NCBI GenBank assembly: GCA_902479095.1
Contig: CABSNL010000042.1
Coordinates: 1-17,139, forward strand
DNA length: 17,139 bases
Source: an uncultured Collinsella sp.
GTDB taxonomy: Bacteria > Actinomycetota > Coriobacteriia > Coriobacteriales > Coriobacteriaceae
Direction of reading: 5' to 3'
A program made the position numbers and the translations under genes. The notes beneath the pieces were generated by a model. That model saw only the letters and a program-made list of their open reading frames with translations. It ran no database searches and was not told the origin of the DNA. This document shows positions 1 through 6,780 of this stretch, piece by piece. Within the stretch, counting starts at the first letter, position 1; each line of letters begins with the position of its first letter.

Positions 1-139
1 ACGAGCGGGGGCTCCTGTCGTTTCCGTGCCCCTGGATTGGGTCATAGTGTCTGACATTGCCAAAACATTGATGTTGATTTGCTGGCCAGTCGAATGGGTA
101 AAATGCCTCCAACGTGTAACTCGACTCGGAGGAATTCGC

Positions 140-844
140 ATGCCTTATTACTATGGATACGGCTTTGGCATCGACCCGCTGTACCTGCTGGTTGTTCTTG
201 TCTGCACGGTGCTTGGCCTTGCCGCACAGAACTATATCAACTCGACGTACAAAACCTGGTCCAAGGTTCGCTCGGACGGCGATACGGGTGCCACGGTCGC
301 TCGCCGCATGCTCGATGCCAACGGTTGTAACGCCGTGGGTATCGAGGGCGTTGCCGGCGAGCTCACCGATCATTACAGCCCGCAGGACAACAACCTGTAT
401 CTGTCGGATGCCAACCGTTCGGGCGGTTCGGTCGCAAGCGTTGCCGTCGCCTGCCACGAGGCGGGCCATGCCGCCCAGCGTCAAAGCGGCTATGCCATGA
501 TGAAAGTACGTACCGCCCTCGTGCCGGTCGTTAACTTTACCCAGAACACCTGGACCATCGTGTTGCTCTTGGGCCTGTTTATGAACATTGCCGGGCTCAC
601 GACCCTCGCGCTGATCTTCTTCTCGTTTAGTGTGTTGTTCCAGTTGGTTACGCTGCCGGTCGAGATTGATGCCAGCCGCCGCGCCGTGGCATATATTGAG
701 CAGTCGGGTATGAGTTCCAAGCAGGTCAACGGTGCCAAGAAGGTGCTGACGGCCGCCGCGCTTACCTATGTTGCCGCTGCGCTCACCTCGATTATTCAGC
801 TGCTCTATCTTATGGCTCGCTACAACAGAAACTCCAACCGATAA
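140..844 (+). CDS. Neutral zinc metallopeptidase, YugP-like membrane protein
   Basis: A 234-residue membrane protein of the Zn_peptidase_2 (YugP) family, a predicted membrane-embedded zinc protease whose substrate is unknown. The HEAGH zinc motif is at residues 106-110, and the conserved PVEIDASRRA segment near 173-182 supplies E175 as a probable third ligand. Hydrophobic segments lie near residues 12-30, 125-170 (two passes) and 205-228. The start is the ATG at 140 because GGAGGA (128-133) sits 6 nt upstream; the same frame is open back to 26 but has no ribosome-binding site there. Full length for the family. A weak promoter candidate (TTGATT at 74-79, TAAAAT at 99-104, 19-nt spacer) precedes it. 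A GC-rich hairpin follows at 861-890, so it is probably transcribed alone. Family assignment is confident; physiological role is not known. Confidence 0.88.
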   Translation: MPYYYGYGFGIDPLYLLVVLVCTVLGLAAQNYINSTYKTWSKVRSDGDTGATVARRMLDANGCNAVGIEGVAGELTDHYSPQDNNLYLSDANRSGGSVASVAVACHEAGHAAQRQSGYAMMKVRTALVPVVNFTQNTWTIVLLLGLFMNIAGLTTLALIFFSFSVLFQLVTLPVEIDASRRAVAYIEQSGMSSKQVNGAKKVLTAAALTYVAAALTSIIQLLYLMARYNRNSNR

Positions 845-860
845 CAAATTGGGTCGCTGG

Positions 861-890
861 GCGCCGCGGGGATTCGTGTCCCCGCGGCGC
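861..890 (+). terminator. GC-rich hairpin after the zinc peptidase gene
   Basis: A perfect 11-bp stem (861-871 with 880-890) closes an 8-nt loop, 16 nt after the stop codon. It lacks a clear T tract, so it is a probable but not classical intrinsic terminator. Confidence 0.55.
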
Positions 891-959
891 TGTACTATGT
901 GTTGGACTTGAATTTGCGCAGGGCCGAAGCCCTTGTGCACGATGACGAAAGGAGGCTGC

Positions 960-2411
960 GTGGCAGGCTGGAATCTGACCGGCAATTCCGTTTCCGCCGA
1001 GTTTGACGGTTCGGATGAGCGGGAGCGCAAGGAGCTCAGCGTGAGCCAGGCGGTAGAAATCGCCGCCGGTGCGCTCGATGCCATTCCGCAGCTGAGCGTT
1101 TTGGGCGAGGTCACGGGTTTCCGTGGTCCCAACGCCCGAAGCGGCCACTGCTACTTCCAGATTAAAGACGACTCGGCCGCCGTCGACTGCATCATCTGGA
1201 AGGGCGCCTATCTTAAGCGTACCTTCGATCTGCGTGACGGCATGCAGGTGAGCTTTAAGGGCAGCTTCAACCTCTATAAGCCCACGGGTCGTATGAGCTT
1301 TGTCGCTCGCTCGTTTTCGCTGGCGGGGGAGGGTCTGCTGCGTCAACAAGTGGCGCAACTGGCCGAAAAGCTGCGTCGCGAGGGCCTGATGGACGAAGCG
1401 CGCAAGCGTCGCATCCCGGTGTTTTGCTCGCGCGTGGCAGTCGTCACCTCGCTTTCGGGTGCCGTAATCGACGACGTCAAACGCACGCTGCGCCGTCGCA
1501 ACCCGCTCGTCGAGCTTGTCTGTGTGGGTGCCAAGGTCCAGGGCGAGGGTGCGCCGGCAGAGCTTATTGAAGGCCTGCGCCGCGCCGCTGCCATTACGCC
1601 GGCGCCCGATTGCATCTTGCTGGTGCGCGGCGGCGGCTCCTTCGAGGACCTCATGACCTTTAACGACGAGGAGCTTGCCCGTGCGGTGGCGGCTTGCCCT
1701 GTGCCCGTGGTGACCGGCATTGGCCATGAGCCCGATACCTCGATTTGCGACATGGTGAGCGACCGCCGCGCCTCCACGCCCACGGCGGCGGCCGAATCGG
1801 TGGCGCCGGCTATGACGGAGTTGGCCGACGTGCTCGAGGCGCGCCATCAGCGTCTGGGTGCCGCGATGGCATCGATGATTGGGTCGGCCCAGGTCGACCT
1901 GGAGATGCTCAACCAGCGCGGTCGTCGTGCCTGGGACACCTATACGGCTCGCTTGGGCGATGCGCTCGATGCGGCTGCGTGCCGCCCGTGCCTCAACGAC
2001 CCAACTTTTATGGTCGAGCGTCGCGAGTCTGAGCTTGCCCTGACTGCCGATCGTCTGTCCGGCGCCATAGCGCGTTCGGTTGGGGCCTTCCGTTCCAACT
2101 TCGAGCGTCTGCCCGAGCGCTTGATCGCAAGCACCTCAGGACTCGATGGCAAGCGCCATGCGCTCACGCTCGCAAGCTCCCGCCTGGAGCATCAGGGGCG
2201 CACGATGCTCAGCAAACCCGCGTCCGACTTGGGCCGTGCGGCGGCCTCACTCGATGCCCTGTCGCCGCTCAAGGTGCTTGCCCGCGGCTATTCCATCGCG
2301 TACAGCGATGATGGGGTGGCTACGAGCGCCAAGACCTTTAAGCCGGGCGACGCCATCCGCGTGCGCATGGCAGACGGTAACGTTGCGGCAACGGTCGATA
2401 CGGTCGAGTAG
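960..2411 (+). CDS. xseA: Exonuclease VII large subunit
   Basis: Catalytic subunit of exonuclease VII, which degrades single-stranded DNA from both ends into oligonucleotides in a complex with several XseB subunits. The protein has 483 residues, a normal length. The N-terminal OB-fold DNA-binding domain covers about residues 20-115. The Exonuc_VII_L domain follows with the family signature RGGGSFEDL (223-231), FNDEELARA, and GHEPDTS (255-261) leading into DRRASTPTAAAE. A helical, coiled-coil-like C-terminal region precedes a conserved 'LARGYSI' end. The start is GTG 960, served by AAAGGAGG (948-955); an in-frame ATG at 942 has no ribosome-binding site. xseB follows after 42 nt, so the two subunits are very likely co-transcribed. 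The assignment is secure. Confidence 0.96.
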   Translation: MAGWNLTGNSVSAEFDGSDERERKELSVSQAVEIAAGALDAIPQLSVLGEVTGFRGPNARSGHCYFQIKDDSAAVDCIIWKGAYLKRTFDLRDGMQVSFKGSFNLYKPTGRMSFVARSFSLAGEGLLRQQVAQLAEKLRREGLMDEARKRRIPVFCSRVAVVTSLSGAVIDDVKRTLRRRNPLVELVCVGAKVQGEGAPAELIEGLRRAAAITPAPDCILLVRGGGSFEDLMTFNDEELARAVAACPVPVVTGIGHEPDTSICDMVSDRRASTPTAAAESVAPAMTELADVLEARHQRLGAAMASMIGSAQVDLEMLNQRGRRAWDTYTARLGDALDAAACRPCLNDPTFMVERRESELALTADRLSGAIARSVGAFRSNFERLPERLIASTSGLDGKRHALTLASSRLEHQGRTMLSKPASDLGRAAASLDALSPLKVLARGYSIAYSDDGVATSAKTFKPGDAIRVRMADGNVAATVDTVE

Positions 2412-2453
2412 GCCGCGTTTCATAGCGATAAACCTTTAGGAAAGGAAACAGAT

Positions 2454-2720
2454 ATGGCAGAGAAGACCCCGGTCGAGCAGCTTACGTACAAGCAGGCCTC
2501 GCAGGAGCTGGAGCTCATCATTCGCAGCTTGGAGTCGGGCGATATGGAGCTCGAGGAGTCGCTCGAGAGCTATACCCGCGGCGTCGAGCTCCTCAAGAGC
2601 CTGCGCACCCGCCTGTCCGATGCCGAGCAGAAGGTCTCGGTGCTTCTTAAGGACGTCGACGGCAACGACGTGCTCGCCGACGGCGAAGCCGCCAACACGG
2701 ACGACAACCTCTCGTTCTAA
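2454..2720 (+). CDS. xseB: Exonuclease VII small subunit
   Basis: An 88-residue small subunit of exonuclease VII. It shows the family pattern: LTYKQASQELELIIRSLESGDMELEESLESYTRGVELLK forms two helices (about residues 10-65), with the conserved 'LESGDMELEESL' turn. The acidic C-terminal tail ends in NLSF. ATG 2454 follows AGGAAAGGAA (2438-2447). Position directly behind xseA fits the stoichiometric complex in which several XseB chains bind the XseA coiled coil. No odd features. Confidence 0.95.
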   Translation: MAEKTPVEQLTYKQASQELELIIRSLESGDMELEESLESYTRGVELLKSLRTRLSDAEQKVSVLLKDVDGNDVLADGEAANTDDNLSF

Positions 2721-2734
2721 CCATCCCGACCAAA

Positions 2735-2740
2735 TATAAT
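2735..2740 (+). promoter_or_regulatory. Possible -10 box before the HIT gene
   Basis: A perfect TATAAT stands 30 nt upstream of the HIT start, in the short gap after xseB. The matching -35 region (about 2712-2717) is poor, so this may be a weak internal promoter or chance. Confidence 0.35.
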
Positions 2741-2769
2741 TGCCTTGGTCTGTGAGAAAGGAACCAACC

Positions 2770-3105
2770 ATGTGCGATTGCATCTTCTGCAAAATTGCCA
2801 ACCACGAGATTCCCTCAACCGTTGTCTATGAGGACGATCAGGTCATCGCCTTCGACGACCTCAACCCCCAGGCGCCGGTCCATACGCTCGTGATCCCCAA
2901 GAAGCACTACAGTGACATCGCCGACAACGTACCTGCCGAGACCATGGGCGCCATGGCCCACGCCATCCAGGAGGTCGCCAAGGTCAAGGGCTTGGAGGAC
3001 GGTTTCCGCGTCATCTCCAACAAGGGCGTCAACGCCGGCCAGACCGTCATGCACTTCCACATGCACGTCCTCGGCGGCAAGAACCTGGGCGAGAACCTCA
3101 TCTGA
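2770..3105 (+). CDS. HIT family nucleotide hydrolase (Hint/HinT-like)
   Basis: A 111-residue histidine-triad protein, probably a purine nucleoside phosphoramidate or dinucleotide hydrolase of the Hint branch acting in the cytosol. The signature HFHMHVLGG contains the triad histidines H95, H97 and H99. The N-terminal CDCIFCKI cluster (C2, C4, C7) is typical of Hint proteins that can bind zinc, and 'DLNPQAPVHTLVIPKKHY' forms the nucleotide pocket. ATG 2770 is chosen because AGAAAGGAA (2755-2763) precedes it; the frame is open to 2740 without a site. It follows xseB by 49 nt and may share its transcript. The exact substrate cannot be inferred. Confidence 0.93.
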   Translation: MCDCIFCKIANHEIPSTVVYEDDQVIAFDDLNPQAPVHTLVIPKKHYSDIADNVPAETMGAMAHAIQEVAKVKGLEDGFRVISNKGVNAGQTVMHFHMHVLGGKNLGENLI

Positions 3106-3146
3106 GGGCGCACGGCCCGTCGACTTGGCTGCCTTTGGAGTAATCT

Positions 3147-4037
3147 ATGCAGCTTTCTCAACTCGAATACCTTCAAGCTGTAGCGAACTATGGCGGCGTG
3201 CGCAAAGCGGCTCGCGCCGTTCACGTGAGTCCGCAGGCCGTTTCGTCGGCAATAAAAAAGTTGGAATCTGAGTATCAGATTGTTTTGCTCGACCGATCGG
3301 CGGGGGAGGCTGTTTTGTCTCCGGCGGGCAGAGAATTTGCGCGTCGTGCACGCGTGATCCTGGCGCAAGTCGACGATCTCAAAAAGTACGCTCAATCGGG
3401 GAACGGCGGCGTTTCGCCCGACGGCCATTTCCGTCTTTACGCCCCCTGTCTTCACGGGCGGGGGCGCCTTTTTTCCGAAAACTGGTACGACTCGTTTGAA
3501 AGCTCGCACCCTCAGATTCATCTTGATGTGTGGCATCAGCCAACGGCAACATGCTTTGAATCACTTATACTTGGAATTTCGGACGCGGCTATCTCGTTTG
3601 AGGAACCACGGGACAGCGTCCTTTCTTCAAAATATATGGGTGAAAAGGAGCTCAGGGTTCTTTCATGCCCAGCTGGTCATCAATCTGTGGGTGCTATGAC
3701 CGTTCGTGAGTTACTGGGCGGCAGGTTAGCTGTTCCCATTAATTTGTCGCCCTGTCTCAATGCAATCAATCAGTGCCCCGAAGCTCAGCTGGTTAATTTC
3801 CGCTTCCGCGACGTCGAATACGGAAACAGGGCGCAGGCTGAGTTTCTTCAATCCGGGGGATTGATATTGGGTTTTTCTGGCTCTTCTCTCGCATCAGATG
3901 GGTCGGAAGTGAGCGAGTACTCTATTGAAGGCTCGCATGACGTAGCCTTGCCCATCTACTTTTGCTATCGGCAAAATGCCTGGACCGATCGACACCAGAC
4001 GGTATTTCTTCACCTATTGCGTCATCTTGCTTCGTGA
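3147..4037 (+). CDS. LysR family transcriptional regulator
   Basis: A 296-residue LysR-type regulator. The N-terminal winged helix-turn-helix spans residues 1-60, with the usual 'VRKAARAVHVSPQAVSSAIKKLE' recognition region, followed by a linker helix (62-85) and an effector-binding domain (about 92-290) too diverged to name a ligand. ATG 3147 follows TTTGGAG (3134-3140). It lies 41 nt after the HIT gene with no terminator between, and 119 nt before an MFS gene on the same strand, its most likely target. By eye its GC content is lower and its codons more mixed than the upstream genes, a feature shared with the MFS gene. A terminator-like hairpin lies inside the coding sequence at 3440-3474. 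Confidence 0.88.
   Translation: MQLSQLEYLQAVANYGGVRKAARAVHVSPQAVSSAIKKLESEYQIVLLDRSAGEAVLSPAGREFARRARVILAQVDDLKKYAQSGNGGVSPDGHFRLYAPCLHGRGRLFSENWYDSFESSHPQIHLDVWHQPTATCFESLILGISDAAISFEEPRDSVLSSKYMGEKELRVLSCPAGHQSVGAMTVRELLGGRLAVPINLSPCLNAINQCPEAQLVNFRFRDVEYGNRAQAEFLQSGGLILGFSGSSLASDGSEVSEYSIEGSHDVALPIYFCYRQNAWTDRHQTVFLHLLRHLAS
3440..3474 (+). other. Terminator-like hairpin inside the LysR gene
   Basis: CGCCCCC (3440-3446) pairs with GGGGGCG (3460-3466) around a 13-nt loop, followed by CC and six T residues (3469-3474). This is the form of an intrinsic terminator, but it lies about one third into an intact coding frame. It could attenuate the transcript or be a codon coincidence. Confidence 0.35.
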
Positions 4038-4074
4038 GGCCATTTGGCCTCGTGTCGTCAAGTGAATGTTGACG
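4036..4074 (+). other. Two small inverted repeats between the LysR and MFS genes
   Basis: GAGGCC-ATTT-GGCCTC (4036-4051) overlaps the LysR stop codon, and CGTCAA-N7-TTGACG (4056-4074) follows. The first may be a weak terminator, though no T tract follows. The second could be a regulator binding site for the MFS gene or a -35 element (TTGACG at 4069-4074), but no good -10 stands at the right distance. Confidence 0.3.
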
Positions 4075-4156
4075 CCTTGTAACACATGACTGACGGCTTT
4101 GCCCTCATGCTTTTCCAAGATTCCGATTTAGATTGTTGACTCTTGGAGGGCGGAGC

Positions 4157-5317
4157 ATGAAAAACCGTACGGTTTTGCTTTATATGACGTTTGTTTTTCT
4201 GTCGAACTTCAGCACCATTTTGTATTTTCTGACGGTTTACCTTGAATTCGTCGGATTCTCAATGGTGGCGATTTCTAGCATGATGATTGCATATCAAGTG
4301 AGCAAGTTCATCCTTGAAGTTCCCACTGGCTATATTGCCGATAGGTTTGGACGAAAGACAAGTGGTCTCGTTGGCGTCGTGGGGATGCTTGGATACTACG
4401 CCGCCCTACTCCTCGTCCGTTCTCCTCTGCTTTTAATCGGCGCGTTTGCTCTCAAAGGTTTTGCCGCTGCATGTGTGAGCGGATCCATAGAAGCGATTTA
4501 CATTGACAGCGTTTCTCAGGACCAGCTCGTAAGACTTAATGTCGTTGAGCGATTTGTTTTCTATGCCTCTTTTGCCATCTCCGCTTGCGTGGGCGGTTTC
4601 ATTTCGTCTGTCGGTGCATATCTCATTGGTCTTTCGGCAGATATCATCGCAATGGTGTTGACGTTGGTTGTCGTTGTCTGCATTCCTGAGATGCGAAGAG
4701 GGGGCACTGCGGAGACACCTGAGCGTGGAATTAGCCCGAAGATGATCGGTGCCGCTATTGCGTGTAACGGCATTCTTCGTTCAGCGTTCATCATGGACTG
4801 TTCTCAAGCATTTGCTTTTGTCGCCCTGGAAGACTTTTTCTCACTGTTGCTTGCGGGTCGCGGAATGAATGCCGTCGCTTCGGGTGTGATCATTGCGGTC
4901 CAGCTCCTTGCCTCGGCCTCCATGGGGCTTATTGTGCCCAGTGTGATTGCTCATGTCGACAAGGGCCGTTTTGCGCGTATTTGCGGCATCGTGCGCCTTT
5001 CCCTGACTGCTCTATTTTTGATTCCCTTTACTCCGGTCCATTTGCTGCCCGTGTTCTATGTGTTGCAGACGGTCGCCTACTCGTTACTTGCTCCAATTAA
5101 ATACTCAATTTTTCAAAATGCTGCCGATTCTTCGATGCGCTGTTCACTGATTTCGGTTCAAAGCCAGATGGTGGCGGTGGGTGCCATCCTTTTCTATCTG
5201 TTCAATGCTGCGTTGAGCAGCATCGCGGGCATTCGAGTCGTATTGCTTGTTGCGCTCGGGATTTCTTCCCTGGTGTATATCCCCGCGCTATTTCGTCTTA
5301 CAAGTCAAAGGCCATGA
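4157..5317 (+). CDS. MFS transporter
   Basis: A 386-residue major facilitator superfamily protein with about 12 hydrophobic segments, consistent with a proton-coupled exporter or uptake permease in the cytoplasmic membrane. MFS motif A is visible as GYIADRFGRKTSG (58-70) in the loop after the second membrane segment. A hydrophilic central loop (about 185-205, RRGGTAETPERG) separates the two halves. ATG 4157 follows GGAGGG (4145-4150); an in-frame TTG at 4133 is less likely. The neighbouring LysR regulator probably controls it. Low-GC, T-rich codon use differs from the flanking genes. The substrate cannot be told; similarity in style is to drug or sugar efflux MFS proteins. Confidence 0.88.
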   Translation: MKNRTVLLYMTFVFLSNFSTILYFLTVYLEFVGFSMVAISSMMIAYQVSKFILEVPTGYIADRFGRKTSGLVGVVGMLGYYAALLLVRSPLLLIGAFALKGFAAACVSGSIEAIYIDSVSQDQLVRLNVVERFVFYASFAISACVGGFISSVGAYLIGLSADIIAMVLTLVVVVCIPEMRRGGTAETPERGISPKMIGAAIACNGILRSAFIMDCSQAFAFVALEDFFSLLLAGRGMNAVASGVIIAVQLLASASMGLIVPSVIAHVDKGRFARICGIVRLSLTALFLIPFTPVHLLPVFYVLQTVAYSLLAPIKYSIFQNAADSSMRCSLISVQSQMVAVGAILFYLFNAALSSIAGIRVVLLVALGISSLVYIPALFRLTSQRP

Positions 5318-5350
5318 GTATTTAGGCACCGATAACTTATATATCAACGC

Positions 5351-5384
5351 AATAAACCCGAGCGCGAGGGCGTTTGGGTTTATT
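5351..5384 (+). terminator. Long hairpin between the MFS and ackA genes
   Basis: AATAAACCC (5351-5359) pairs perfectly with GGGTTTATT (5376-5384), and the stem continues inward for six more pairs (two G-U) to a GAGG loop, giving a 15-bp stem. AT-rich ends on both sides allow it to act as a terminator for the MFS gene. Any ackA promoter upstream of it would place it in the ackA leader. Confidence 0.7.
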
Positions 5385-5437
5385 ATTGAAGCGTATGTAA
5401 CCTGGCGGCGCCACACCGCCTGTTAGTAGGGAGACAC

Positions 5438-6616
5438 ATGAACGTTCTGGTCGTCAACGCAGGATCTTCGACCCTTAAGTATCAGGTCATCGATACCAAG
5501 TCCCACAAGGTGTCCGCAAAGGGCTCCTGCGAGCGCGTCTGCTTTACCGGCGGTACCTTCACCCACGCTGCCAACGGTTCCAAGAAGGTGACCGAGAACA
5601 TCGAGTTCCCCGACCACAAGGTCGCCATCGAGGTCGTTCTGAAGGACCTCGAGGCCAACGGCGTCAAGATCGAGGGCATTGGTCACCGTATCGTTCAGGG
5701 CGGTTGGTACTTTGGCGACTCCTCCCTCGTCGACGAGGACGTTCTCGCCAAGATCCGCGAGGTCGCCCCGCTGGCGCCGCTGCACAACAACCCCGAGGCC
5801 AACGTTATCGAGTACTGCCTCGAGCAGTATCCCGACCTGCCCAACGTCACGGTCTACGACACCGCTTTCCACTTCAACATGCCCGAGGTCGCCAAGACTT
5901 ACGCCCTGCCCAAGGATGTTTGCGACAAGCTGCACATCCGTAAGTACGGCGCCCACGGCACCAGCTACCGCTACATCTCCAAGAAGGTCGCAGAGATGAC
6001 CAACGGCGAGGCCCGCAAGGTCGTCGTGTGCCATATCGGCTCCGGCGCTTCCCTGTGCGCCATCGAGGACGGCAAGTGCATGGACACCACCATGGGCTTG
6101 ACGCCGCTCGACGGTGTCATGATGGGCACCCGCTGCGGTTCCATCGACCCCGCTACCGTGTGCTACTTGCAGCGCGAAGGCGGCTACACCTTCGACGAGG
6201 TCGACGAGATGATGAACAAGAAGTCTGGCCTTTTGGCTGTGACCGGCGGCAAGACCAATGACTGCCGCAACGTCGAGGAGCTCGCCGCCGCTGGCGACCC
6301 CGAGGCTCAGCTCGCCTTCGACATGTTCGTCTACAAGATTGCCGCCAAGGCCGCCGAGATGGCCACCTCCATGTGCGGCATGGACACCCTGGTCTTTACT
6401 GCCGGCATCGGCGAGCACGCTCCGGCCGTTCGCGCTGGCGTGGCCGATCGTCTGGCCTTTATGGGCGTCAAGATGGATCATGCCCGCAACGCCCTGCGTG
6501 GTGACGGCGCTTGGTGCCTGTCTGCCAAGGATTCCAAGGTCAAGATCTTCGTCATTCCCACGGACGAGGAGTTCATGATCGCTTCCGACGTCGAGCGCAT
6601 CGTCAACGGCAAGTAA
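5438..6616 (+). CDS. ackA: Acetate kinase, first copy (diverged active-site residues)
   Basis: A 392-residue acetate kinase of the ASKHA fold, which makes ATP and acetate from acetyl phosphate. Seen here are N7-SS/T loop residues, GHRIVQGGW (82-90; R84 matches R91 of the Methanosarcina thermophila enzyme), PLHNN (H116), YDTAFH (D141), GAHGTSY (H173), CHIGSGAS (H199), MGTRCGSIDP (R232) and GIGEH (323-327). Compared with the second copy and known enzymes, three usually invariant positions differ: Tyr177 for His in GTSH, Ser202 for Asn in HLGNG, and His327 for Asn in GIGEN. ATG 5438 follows TAGGGAG (5427-5433). Codon use looks strongly optimised (AAG, CTG, GGC, GAC), suggesting high expression. 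A terminator follows at once. Acetate kinase is the likeliest function; another short-chain acyl kinase is possible. Confidence 0.92.
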   Translation: MNVLVVNAGSSTLKYQVIDTKSHKVSAKGSCERVCFTGGTFTHAANGSKKVTENIEFPDHKVAIEVVLKDLEANGVKIEGIGHRIVQGGWYFGDSSLVDEDVLAKIREVAPLAPLHNNPEANVIEYCLEQYPDLPNVTVYDTAFHFNMPEVAKTYALPKDVCDKLHIRKYGAHGTSYRYISKKVAEMTNGEARKVVVCHIGSGASLCAIEDGKCMDTTMGLTPLDGVMMGTRCGSIDPATVCYLQREGGYTFDEVDEMMNKKSGLLAVTGGKTNDCRNVEELAAAGDPEAQLAFDMFVYKIAAKAAEMATSMCGMDTLVFTAGIGEHAPAVRAGVADRLAFMGVKMDHARNALRGDGAWCLSAKDSKVKIFVIPTDEEFMIASDVERIVNGK

Positions 6617-6627
6617 TTGCAAGAGGG

Positions 6628-6666
6628 GAGGGGCTGGACGACCGAGCGCCGTTCGGCCCCTCTTTT
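6628..6666 (+). terminator. Intrinsic terminator after the first ackA
   Basis: A 12-bp stem with two G-U pairs (6628-6639 with 6651-6662) closes an 11-nt loop and is followed by TTTT (6663-6666), 11 nt after the stop codon. It separates the two acetate kinase genes into distinct transcription units. Confidence 0.85.
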
Positions 6667-6696
6667 GTGCTCGTTGGGCGATATGCCTGATAGCTA

Positions 6697-6728
6697 TTTA
6701 TCAAGTTGTGATAACTTCTTATTAAAAT
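6697..6728 (+). promoter_or_regulatory. Candidate promoter with palindromic operator before the second ackA
   Basis: The AT-rich gap contains the inverted repeat TTATCA-N5-TGATAA (6698-6714) and an overlapping one, AAGTT-N5-AACTT (6703-6717). TTTATC (6697-6702) and TATTAA (6720-6725) are 17 nt apart and could be -35 and -10 boxes; TAAAAT (6723-6728) is an alternative. The palindrome would overlap the -35 box, a typical repressor position. The TTGTGA part recalls a Rex half site, but the other half does not fit. Confidence 0.4.
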
Positions 6729-6780
6729 GCGGCCGCCTTAAGGGGTCTGCGTCGACCGTATTGCACTGCAAAGGAGTCTC

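Noticed and set aside
942..962. ATG 942 as the xseA start
   Set aside because: It has no ribosome-binding site, while GTG 960 has a strong AAAGGAGG; the six extra codons would include the ribosome-binding site itself.
5423..6622. A 399-codon open frame antisense to the first ackA, and similar long antisense frames opposite xseA (810-1847) and the peptidase gene (12500-13327)
   Set aside because: They mirror the real genes' codon bias, have low-complexity Val/Gly/Ala/His/Asp-rich translations, no ribosome-binding sites and no recognisable domains.
6703..6717. Rex redox-repressor site before the second ackA
   Set aside because: Only one half (TTGTGA) fits; the TCACAA partner is missing.
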